Assembly: GCA_002382495.1 (NCBI GenBank)
Contig: DFXW01000009.1
Location: forward strand, 1 to 7,411
Reading direction: 5' to 3'
DNA: 7,411 nt
DNA from: Flavobacterium sp. UBA4098
GTDB lineage: Bacteria; Bacteroidota; Bacteroidia; Flavobacteriales; Flavobacteriaceae
Position 1 is the first letter of the stretch. Every line of letters begins with the position of its first letter. This document shows, one piece after another, positions 1-5,985 of the stretch. Position numbers and translations under genes: made by a program. The notes under the pieces are model-generated. The model did no database searches. It saw nothing but the letters and a program-made list of their open reading frames with translations, and was not told where the DNA came from.

Positions 1-947
1 ATGAATTTTTAATGGATAAATACGTCATTGACGTACCGTTTTTATTACGCGCTTTGTTAGTTCGAGGGATTATTTTACAAACAAGACCTAAAAAATCTGC
101 CGAAGCCTATGCTAGAATTTGGACCAGCGAAGGTTCGCCTTTAATCGTGATTTCTAAAAAAATGCACGAAAAAGTGAAAACTTTGGTAGACATTCCTGTG
201 GCATTATCGATGCGATACGGCACCATGACCATTTTAAAAGGACTACAAGAATTGCATGATAAAGGCGTGACAGAAGTGCTACTTTTTCCTTTGTATCCGC
301 AACATGCTATGGCGTCTACCACCACTATTTTAGTATTGGCAGAAGAACTTCGCGCCAAGCATTTCCCTGATATGAAATTTACAACCGTTCCGGCTTTCTA
401 CAACAAACCTGGATATATTGAAGCCTTGTCTAATTCGATCAAAAAACACTTAGAAGGTTTTGATTACGATCATTTGTTGTTTTCGTATCATGGAATTCCA
501 AAACGTCACATTCGCAAAACCGATATTACCAAATCCCATTGTAAAATTGATGGTTCGTGCTGTAATACGCCTTCGCCAGCGCACGAATTTTGTTACCGTC
601 ACCAATGTTATGAAACTACCAAACAAGTAGTGAAAACATTAGGGATTCCAGAAGGAAAATACAGCCAAACCTTCCAATCTCGTTTAGCAGGTGACAAATG
701 GTTGACGCCATACACCGATGTCGAAGTGAATAAAATGCCTGAAAAAGGAATTAAGAAATTAGCCGTGGTAACTCCCGCTTTTGTAGCCGATTGTTTGGAA
801 ACCTTAGAAGAAATTGCCATGGAAGCTAACGAAGAATTTTTACATCACGGAGGCGAAGAATTTATGGCGATTCCATGTATGAATGATGAAGACGAATGGT
901 GTGGCGTTGTAGCAAAATGGATTGAAGAATTTAAAAACAACAAATAG
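1..947 (+). CDS. hemH: Ferrochelatase (protoheme ferro-lyase), 5'-truncated by window edge
   Basis: Inserts Fe2+ into protoporphyrin IX to make protoheme, the last step of the protoporphyrin-dependent heme pathway; cytoplasmic or membrane-associated. The reading frame is open to the window edge: the codons at 3-11 read Glu-Phe-Leu before the Met at 12, giving EFLMDKYVIDVPF, a typical internal stretch of Bacteroidota ferrochelatases. The Met at 12 is therefore internal, and roughly 30 N-terminal residues lie outside the window. Counting from that Met, the catalytic His is H160 in the SYHGIPKRH motif. The acidic metal-handling segment is PAFVADCLETLEE (residues 255-267), and the substrate-cleft motif is FQSRLAGDKWLTPYTD. 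Five cysteines (177, 183, 184, 194, 199) follow the catalytic His, in the region where some bacterial ferrochelatases bind a [2Fe-2S] cluster; cluster binding is inferred. The stop is 8 bp before hemJ, suggesting cotranscription. Confidence 0.96.
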   Translation, partial: EFLMDKYVIDVPFLLRALLVRGIILQTRPKKSAEAYARIWTSEGSPLIVISKKMHEKVKTLVDIPVALSMRYGTMTILKGLQELHDKGVTEVLLFPLYPQHAMASTTTILVLAEELRAKHFPDMKFTTVPAFYNKPGYIEALSNSIKKHLEGFDYDHLLFSYHGIPKRHIRKTDITKSHCKIDGSCCNTPSPAHEFCYRHQCYETTKQVVKTLGIPEGKYSQTFQSRLAGDKWLTPYTDVEVNKMPEKGIKKLAVVTPAFVADCLETLEEIAMEANEEFLHHGGEEFMAIPCMNDEDEWCGVVAKWIEEFKNNK

Positions 948-955
948 TTGAGCCC

Positions 956-1498
956 ATGTACGACTACCTAAAATCCTTGCACTTAATTTTTGTTATCACT
1001 TGGTTTGCCGGATTGTTTTATATCGTCCGCCTTTTTGTGTACCAAATTGAAGCCTCTGAAAAACAGTCCCCTGAAAAAGAAATTTTGCAGGAACAATTCA
1101 AGATTATGAGTTACCGTTTGTGGTATATCATCACTTGGCCTTCGGCAATTTTAGCCAGTTTTTTTGCTTTTTGGATGTTGTTTTTTACTGAATTGGGAAA
1201 TGCTTGGTTGCAAATGCCGTGGATGCATGTGAAATTAGGTTTTGTATTCTTGTTGTATTTGTACCATTTGAAATGCCATCAAATTTTCAAACAATTGCAA
1301 AATAATGAGATAAAACATACGGGGAATTTCATGCGCATTTGGAACGAAGGGGCTACTTTAATATTATTCGCAGTCGTGTTTTTAGTGATTTTAAAAAATG
1401 CGGTGAATTGGATTTATGGGGTAATTGGCATCTTTTTGTTTTCCATTCTCATCATGCTTGGGTTTAAATTTTACAAACGCATTCGAGAAAAAAAGTAA
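956..1498 (+). CDS. hemJ: HemJ-type protoporphyrinogen IX oxidase (CopD/UPF0093-like membrane protein)
   Basis: Integral membrane protein of 180 aa predicted to oxidise protoporphyrinogen IX to protoporphyrin IX, the step directly before ferrochelatase. Visible HemJ-family features are the N-terminal LKSLHLIFVITWFAGLFY with H9 at the start of the first membrane helix and R25 after it; KIMSYRLWYI at the second helix (about 55-77); WMHVKL (H91, K93) and YH (104) in the third (about 88-108); and the RIWNEG motif (127-132), the counterpart of the FNE motif, before two C-terminal hydrophobic stretches (about 134-150 and 153-170). HemJ proteins studied elsewhere are heme-b proteins using a conserved His; H9 and H91 are candidates here, which is inference. 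The ATG lies 8 bp after the hemH stop, and adjacency to hemH strongly supports HemJ over the generic copper-resistance label CopD that this fold often receives. Confidence 0.85.
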   Translation: MYDYLKSLHLIFVITWFAGLFYIVRLFVYQIEASEKQSPEKEILQEQFKIMSYRLWYIITWPSAILASFFAFWMLFFTELGNAWLQMPWMHVKLGFVFLLYLYHLKCHQIFKQLQNNEIKHTGNFMRIWNEGATLILFAVVFLVILKNAVNWIYGVIGIFLFSILIMLGFKFYKRIREKK

Positions 1499-1560
1499 CT
1501 AGTAAATAGTGATTAGTAAATAGTTAATCACTAGTTACTAGGAACTAATCACTAATCACT
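1499..1560. repeat. Heptamer-phased imperfect inverted repeat between hemJ and the histidine kinase
   Basis: The gap is almost entirely repeat. The left part reads as 7-bp units AGTAAAT, AGTGATT, AGTAAAT (1501-1521). The right part reads ACTAGTT, ACTAGGA, ACTAATC, ACTAATC, ACT (1530-1560). GATTAGT and ACTAATC are reverse complements, so the two halves are inverted with respect to each other. Positions 1499-1515 pair with 1525-1541 over 17 bp with a single mismatch (1506/1534), around a 9-nt spacer. AGTGATTAGT (1508-1517) also matches the complement of ACTAATCACT at 1544-1553 and again at 1551-1560. No T-tract follows, so it is not a standard intrinsic terminator. It could be a transcript-stabilising hairpin, a protein-binding site, or a copy of a dispersed intergenic repeat. 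Confidence 0.8.
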
Positions 1561-1564
1561 CAAT

Positions 1565-3040
1565 ATGGTCAAAGGCTATAAAATATCCATGCTTTCGCTT
1601 CGTACTAGGATTTTCCTTTCGATGATAGTATTGATTATTATGGCTTCAATTATATTGGCCTCTATTTCAATTATTCAGTTTAAAAACGAAGCCAGAGTAT
1701 ACCACCAAGAACGTTTAGAGCGGAAAGAAAACGAGGTTAAAGAACACATCAACTATGTGCTCTCAACGACCACTTATCCTTTGACAACGCAAAATTTGCC
1801 TTTGATTTTTAAAGATAAAATTCACGAATTGGCACAAATTCATGCCATCGAAATCAATATTTACAGTCAAGAAGGAAAACTGCTGAAATCTTCCAAAGAA
1901 TCTTTTTCGGTAGACCAAGTGGCGCCACCCATTCCGAAGTACATTTTGAAACTCGTGCGTTCTTCTATTGAAAAACGTTTTGTTGATATCAAAACGATTG
2001 ACGGGCTAAAAAATCGATCTTCATACAGCCAAATCAAAGACGACAAATTCAAACCACTCGGAATTTTGAATTTACCCTATGTCGAAGATGATGGTTTTTA
2101 TGAAAAAGAATTGAACGGTTTTCTGATTCGCTTGGCGCAAGTGTATTCGTTTATGTTATTAGTCGCTTTTGGCTTGGCCTATTTTCTTTCGACTTACATC
2201 ACGAAGTCGTTAAAGACAATTTCAGATAAATTGAGCGAAACCAGTTTGAATCAAAAGAACGAAAAAATTGGGGTGGAAGCCAGTAGTAAAGAAATCAATT
2301 TGTTGATTAAATCGTACAATGCGATGGTAGACGAATTGGAAATCAGTGCGGTAAAATTAGCCCAAAGCGAACGTGAAGAAGCCTGGCGCGAAATGGCAAA
2401 ACAGGTTGCCCACGAGATTAAAAATCCGCTAACACCTATGCGTTTAACTGTGCAAAGTTTCCAACGAAAATTTGAACCGAACGATCCCGAGATCCAACAA
2501 AAGATGAAGGATTACTCCGAAACTTTAATTCAACAAATTGATACGATGAGCGCGGTCGCCTCAGCATTTTCGAACTTTGCATCGATGCCCGCGCAACAAA
2601 ACGAATTGCTTAACGTGGTGGAAGTGGTGGAATTGGCTTTGGATATTTTCAACGAAGACTACTTGGTTTTTGAAAAAGAATCGGAAGAAATTATTGCGAA
2701 AATTGATCGGACACAACTCATCCGGATTATTACCAATTTGGTGAAAAATGCCATTCAAGCCATTCCGGACCAACAAGAAACTAAATCTATTGTAGTACGA
2801 GTGATACAAAATCAAAAAAACATATTAATCACAGTAAAAGACAACGGAATTGGTATCAAAGAAACTGATCAATCCCGAATTTTTGAACCCAAATTCACCA
2901 CCAAAAATAGCGGCATGGGATTGGGTTTAAGTATCATCAGAAATATTATCGAAAATTACAAAGGAAGCATTACATTTGAAACACATTATGGTCAAGGCAC
3001 CTCTTTTATAGTTAGTTTGCCAATTTTAAATACTAAATAA
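1565..3040 (+). CDS. NtrY-like membrane sensor histidine kinase
   Basis: Two-component sensor kinase of 491 aa. In order: first transmembrane helix about 14-37; an extracytoplasmic sensor segment about 40-186 with a Cache-like stretch (EINIYSQEGKLLKSS, 96-110); second helix about 187-210; HAMP linker about 211-263; dimerisation/phosphoacceptor helix with REMAKQVAHEIKNPLTP and phosphoacceptor H283; then the HATPase domain with N-box NLVKNAIQAI (391-400), G1 DNGIG (426-430), F-box IFEPKFTTK and G2 GMGLGL (450-455). All catalytic motifs are intact. The AWREMAKQVAHEIKNPLTP block is the form typical of the NtrY group. No response regulator lies next to it, so partner and signal are unknown. Start choice is open: ATG 1565 sits 4 bp after the palindromic repeat, while ATG 1589 (MLSLRTRIF) would begin just before the first helix and may be the true start. 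The next gene follows after 6 bp. Confidence 0.93.
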   Translation: MVKGYKISMLSLRTRIFLSMIVLIIMASIILASISIIQFKNEARVYHQERLERKENEVKEHINYVLSTTTYPLTTQNLPLIFKDKIHELAQIHAIEINIYSQEGKLLKSSKESFSVDQVAPPIPKYILKLVRSSIEKRFVDIKTIDGLKNRSSYSQIKDDKFKPLGILNLPYVEDDGFYEKELNGFLIRLAQVYSFMLLVAFGLAYFLSTYITKSLKTISDKLSETSLNQKNEKIGVEASSKEINLLIKSYNAMVDELEISAVKLAQSEREEAWREMAKQVAHEIKNPLTPMRLTVQSFQRKFEPNDPEIQQKMKDYSETLIQQIDTMSAVASAFSNFASMPAQQNELLNVVEVVELALDIFNEDYLVFEKESEEIIAKIDRTQLIRIITNLVKNAIQAIPDQQETKSIVVRVIQNQKNILITVKDNGIGIKETDQSRIFEPKFTTKNSGMGLGLSIIRNIIENYKGSITFETHYGQGTSFIVSLPILNTK

Positions 3041-3046
3041 ATTTTT

Positions 3047-3829
3047 ATGAATTTTGAAAATCTTATCATTAGCGTTGAAAATAAAATAGCAATTGTCACG
3101 TTAAATCGTCCAAATAAATTAAATGCTTTGAATAAAAGCACTTTAGAAGAATTACATGTTGCCTTTACACATTTTGAGCAAGACGATTTAGTACAAGCTA
3201 TTATCCTTACAGGAAGTGGAGATAAAGCGTTTGTTGCAGGCGCTGATATTTCAGAATTTGCTCATTTTTCTCCTGTAGAAGGCACAAAATTAGCAGCCGA
3301 AGGACATGAAAAAGTATTTAATTTAATTGAAAATTTAACAAAACCAGTAATTGCTGCCATTCATGGCTATGTGTTAGGGGGGGGATTAGAATTGGCATTA
3401 GCTTGCCATTTTAGAATTGCATCCGATAATGCAAAAATAGGCTTTCCAGAAGTGACTTTGGGCCTAATTCCAGGATATGGTGGAACGCAACGACTTCCAA
3501 GATTAATCGGTAAAGGGCGTGCTATGGAAATGATTTTAACAGCATCTACAATTCCGGCAAACGTAGCTAGAGAGTATGGCTTAGTGAATCATGTAGTGCC
3601 AAAATCTGGCCTAATAGAATTTAGTATAGGTATTGCTGAAAAAATTACTAAAAATGCTCCAATCGCTATTTCTGAAGCCATACTAGCAATAAATGCAAGC
3701 TTTGATAGAAGTAAAAATGGGTATGAAGAAGAGATAAACGCGTTTGGAAGATTGTTTGGCACAGCCGATTTCAAAGAAGGAACAACAGCATTTTTAGAAA
3801 AAAGAAAAGCTAATTTTAGCGGAAAATAA
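3047..3829 (+). CDS. Enoyl-CoA hydratase/isomerase (crotonase family)
   Basis: 260-aa crotonase-fold protein, the usual length, probably hydrating 2-trans-enoyl-CoA in fatty-acid beta-oxidation or a related acyl-CoA pathway in the cytoplasm. The oxyanion-hole segments are AFVAGADI (61-68) and GYVLGGGLELA (107-117). Both glutamates that act in true hydratases are present, E115 in GGGLELA and E135 in GFPEVTLGLIPG, exactly 20 residues apart as in rat mitochondrial crotonase (E144/E164). This favours a hydratase over isomerase or decarboxylase members lacking one of them. GGTQRLPRLIG (145-155) is also characteristic. The ATG lies 6 bp after the kinase stop, suggesting cotranscription. Leucine codons are mostly TTA (about 15 of 25), whereas the kinase upstream prefers TTG, hinting at different expression level or history. 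A G8 run (3377-3384) encodes the oxyanion-hole glycines. The exact substrate chain length cannot be read from the sequence. Confidence 0.93.
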   Translation: MNFENLIISVENKIAIVTLNRPNKLNALNKSTLEELHVAFTHFEQDDLVQAIILTGSGDKAFVAGADISEFAHFSPVEGTKLAAEGHEKVFNLIENLTKPVIAAIHGYVLGGGLELALACHFRIASDNAKIGFPEVTLGLIPGYGGTQRLPRLIGKGRAMEMILTASTIPANVAREYGLVNHVVPKSGLIEFSIGIAEKITKNAPIAISEAILAINASFDRSKNGYEEEINAFGRLFGTADFKEGTTAFLEKRKANFSGK

Positions 3830-3850
3830 TTCAAAATTAAAACGAAACTA

Positions 3851-4255
3851 ATGGCTTTTCAAACCGAGTTCGCCCTTTTTTGGGAGAGTGTAAAAGAAAG
3901 TATGGCGCAATATACTTTTGCTAAATTAACCTTAGCAAAAACCATTGGTGATACCGAATTAAAAAATATTTATATGCGTCCCGTTTTAGTAGATGACCAA
4001 GTGCAAATTTCACTTATTGCACGTTACAAAACGGAGGAAGTAGAAAGTTTTCACACCTTAGACGAAGCGTTTTTTGTACTTTCTTCTTATATGAATAATC
4101 CCTTTTTGACCGCTTTATTATTTACTACAGAAAACGATTTGACCTTCAAATTAAACAAAAAAAGAATTGGAAGTATTGTAGAACAAGCCCCTACTTTTAA
4201 AAGTGCTTCGGATGTGGTTTTAGAAATGCAAGAAAAGCAACTTTCAATAGACTAA
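3851..4255 (+). CDS. Conserved-looking 134-aa protein of unknown function
   Basis: Small soluble protein with no signal peptide, no membrane segment and no catalytic motif that I can identify. From memory of Bacteroidota proteins, the block AKLTLAKTIGDTELKNIYMRPV (24-45, quoted here only as AKLTL...LKNIYMRPV), the ARYKTEE stretch (57-63), SFHTLDEAF (66-74) and ALLFTTENDLTFKLNKKR (88-105) resemble the N-terminal domain of a group of SAM-dependent methyltransferases. That family is longer and continues into a Rossmann methyltransferase domain, which is absent here because the gene stops at residue 134. It could be a stand-alone relative of that domain, or simply a lineage-specific protein; no function is assigned. 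It starts 21 bp after the hydratase stop, so it is likely the last gene of that transcript. It converges on the HD-domain gene with 3 bp between stops and no terminator in between. Confidence 0.75.
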   Translation: MAFQTEFALFWESVKESMAQYTFAKLTLAKTIGDTELKNIYMRPVLVDDQVQISLIARYKTEEVESFHTLDEAFFVLSSYMNNPFLTALLFTTENDLTFKLNKKRIGSIVEQAPTFKSASDVVLEMQEKQLSID

Positions 4256-4258
4256 TCT

Positions 4259-4912
4259 TTATTTTTTGCCTTCCCATTCGGCATAAAATTGTTCCAAAAA
4301 ATCTTCCATATACCGATGACGATCTTGGGCAATTTGTTTTCCTGTTTGGGTGTTCATCTTGTCTTTCAACAGCAATAATTTTTCGTAAAAATGATTGATA
4401 GTGGGTGCTTCGTTGTTTTTATATTCGTCTTTCGTCATGTTCAAATTCGGCGCAATTTCAGGATTATACAACGCTCTGTTCTTGAATCCGCCATAATTGA
4501 ATGTTCGGGCAATGCCAATGGCTCCAATGGCATCCAATCGATCTGCATCTTGTACAATGTCCAACTCGATAGACGAAAATTGTCTCTCTACTTTCCCGCC
4601 TTTAAACGAAATGTTTTCAATAATTGCAATTACGTGATCAATTGTAGCTGGCGACACCTTTTCTGATTCTAAAAAAGCGCGTGCGGTTTTAGGACCAATC
4701 GATTCATCTCCATTGTGAAATTTACTATCCGCAATATCGTGAAGCAAAGCGCCCAATTGTACTATTTCCAAATCACAGTTTTCAGATGCTGCAATCAATA
4801 CCGCATTTTTGTACACGCGTTCGATGTGAAACCAGTCGTGTCCCCCTTCAGCTTGGGCTAAGGTTGCTTTTACAAATTGGATTGTTTTGTCAATCAAGTT
4901 GGTGGTGCTCAT
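4259..4912 (-). CDS. HD-domain phosphohydrolase (YedJ/YpgQ-like)
   Basis: Soluble metal-dependent phosphohydrolase of about 217 aa. Numbered from the Met at 4912, the HD signature is complete: GHDWFHIERV with H25 and H29, the LLHDIADSKF doublet H58-D59, and VQDADRLDAIGAIGIAR (120-136) supplying the distal Asp (D122). The last block and the NYGG segment after it are typical of the group containing E. coli YedJ and B. subtilis YpgQ. YpgQ-type enzymes have been reported to cleave (d)NTPs; the substrate here is not shown by sequence. The frame is open upstream to an ATG at 4948, but that longer form would run through the terminator hairpin at 4932-4962 and add a poor 12-residue extension, so MSTTNLIDK at 4912 is the better start. 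Only about 18 bp separate the hairpin stem from this start. Expression therefore depends on readthrough from the desaturase or on a promoter I could not identify. Confidence 0.88.
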   Translation of the reverse strand: MSTTNLIDKTIQFVKATLAQAEGGHDWFHIERVYKNAVLIAASENCDLEIVQLGALLHDIADSKFHNGDESIGPKTARAFLESEKVSPATIDHVIAIIENISFKGGKVERQFSSIELDIVQDADRLDAIGAIGIARTFNYGGFKNRALYNPEIAPNLNMTKDEYKNNEAPTINHFYEKLLLLKDKMNTQTGKQIAQDRHRYMEDFLEQFYAEWEGKK

Positions 4913-4929
4913 TTTAGAAATTATTTTAT

Positions 4930-4962
4930 AAAAAAAGCTGAATTGCAATAATTCAGCTTTTT
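4930..4962 (-). terminator. Intrinsic terminator of the acyltransferase-desaturase operon, possibly bidirectional
   Basis: Perfect 13-bp stem (4932-4944 with 4950-4962) with loop GCAAT at 4945-4949; core arms are AGCTGAATT and AATTCAGCT. Read on the - strand, the hairpin begins 24 nt after the desaturase stop and runs directly into seven T residues (4936-4930). Read on the + strand, the stem is followed by TTTTTATTTTATTT, so it could also stop rightward transcription leaving the convergent 134-aa gene after crossing the HD gene antisense. Confidence 0.85.
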
Positions 4963-4986
4963 ATTTTATTTAAAAATACTACTTTT

Positions 4987-5973
4987 TTACAAAGTAGCAG
5001 GCTCTACCCATTTAAAGATATACGACTCTTGCGGAATCACTAATCTTTCTGAAATTTTAGCCATTCTCGCTGGTAATTTCATCAAATAATCACGTGCTTT
5101 TTCAGCTTCGTCAGTCAATCCAGAAATTTTATCAATTTGCCATTTGTCGATTAGCTTTTGCATGATCTCTACATAATCGTTGGCGGTATATACTCCAATT
5201 CGTTGTGCTGAATCCGAAAAGTTTTCAAATGCTGAACTGATCTGTTGTCCTGATTCTCTTAAGAAATGCGCAGGCATTACAATTTTTTGTTTCATCATGT
5301 ATTGAAACGCTAACATCATTTCGCTTGGATCTACTTGGAAAATTCGATTCACAAATTCGCTATACGCATGGTGGTGACGCATCTCGTCTCCAGCAATCAT
5401 TTTACACATTTTAGACAATTTATTATCGCCGTATTTTTTAGCAATTTGTGATACTCTATTGTGTGAAACATAAGTAGCTAACTCTTGAAAACTAGTATAT
5501 ACAAAATTTTTATACGGGTCTCTTCCAGTACCAATATCAAATCCATCATTGATTAAATGTTGGGTTGTAATTTCAACCTCACGCATGTTCACACGACCCG
5601 ACAAATACAAGTATTTATTTAACATGTCTCCGTGGCGGTTTTCTTCTCCGGTCCATTGACGAATCCAGCTTGACCAACCGTTTCTTTCTAAATTATCGAT
5701 TCCTTCAACTTCCATTAACCAAGACTCATAGGTAGGCAGAGCCTCTTCAGTGATGGTATCTCCTACCATAGCAACCCAAAAATCATACGGTAACTCTTTA
5801 GCAATTTCTCTAAGTTCTTTTACTTCTTCAAAAAAGTTTTCACTTTGCGAATTAGGCAAAAAATCAGTAGGTTGCCAAATGCTTTCCACTGGAATTAAGT
5901 ACTGTTCTACGAAGCTATCCACGTTTTTTTCCAAAAACTGCATCACTTCTAAACGAATGTTTTTAATTGACAT
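4987..5973 (-). CDS. Soluble acyl-ACP desaturase (plant-type stearoyl-ACP delta-9 desaturase family)
   Basis: 328-aa cytosolic diiron enzyme that introduces a cis double bond into an acyl chain on acyl carrier protein, using O2 and electrons from ferredoxin or similar. Expected iron ligands are all present: the Glu in ITEEALPTY (E77), EENRHG (E111, H114), FQELAT (E164) and DEMRHH (E197, H200), matching the two ExxH motifs and single Glu ligands of the castor enzyme. Other family blocks are NKYLYLSGRVNMREVE (119-134), MPAHFLRE (233-240), GVYTANDY (260-267) and WQIDKISGLT (278-287). No membrane segments or signal peptide. The start lies 12 bp after the stop of the acyltransferase gene, so the two are probably cotranscribed, with the terminator at 4930-4962 ending the transcript. 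The double-bond position cannot be deduced from sequence; regulation by oxygen or temperature would be plausible but is not visible. Confidence 0.95.
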   Translation of the reverse strand: MSIKNIRLEVMQFLEKNVDSFVEQYLIPVESIWQPTDFLPNSQSENFFEEVKELREIAKELPYDFWVAMVGDTITEEALPTYESWLMEVEGIDNLERNGWSSWIRQWTGEENRHGDMLNKYLYLSGRVNMREVEITTQHLINDGFDIGTGRDPYKNFVYTSFQELATYVSHNRVSQIAKKYGDNKLSKMCKMIAGDEMRHHHAYSEFVNRIFQVDPSEMMLAFQYMMKQKIVMPAHFLRESGQQISSAFENFSDSAQRIGVYTANDYVEIMQKLIDKWQIDKISGLTDEAEKARDYLMKLPARMAKISERLVIPQESYIFKWVEPATL

Positions 5974-5985
5974 TTTTTTATATTA

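Noticed and set aside
12..14. ATG at 12 as the start of hemH
   Set aside because: The frame is open upstream to the window edge and the residues before it (Glu-Phe-Leu) continue a typical ferrochelatase sequence, so the Met is internal.
1499..1541. Intrinsic terminator after hemJ
   Set aside because: The stem is long but AT-rich, has a mismatch and is followed by GAACTAATC rather than a T-tract.
2561..2815. Open reading frame of 84 codons on the - strand inside the kinase gene
   Set aside because: It lies fully within conserved kinase coding sequence, its translation has no recognisable features, and it is a shadow of the real frame.
3022..3031. Possible promoter for the hydratase (TAGTTTG near 3012-3020)
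   Set aside because: The spacing between TA and TTTG is one base short of the TAnnTTTG consensus and no -33 element is seen.
4913..4948. Upstream ATG at 4948 for the HD gene
   Set aside because: The extension is encoded inside the loop and arm of the terminator hairpin and is unlike the N-terminus of the family.
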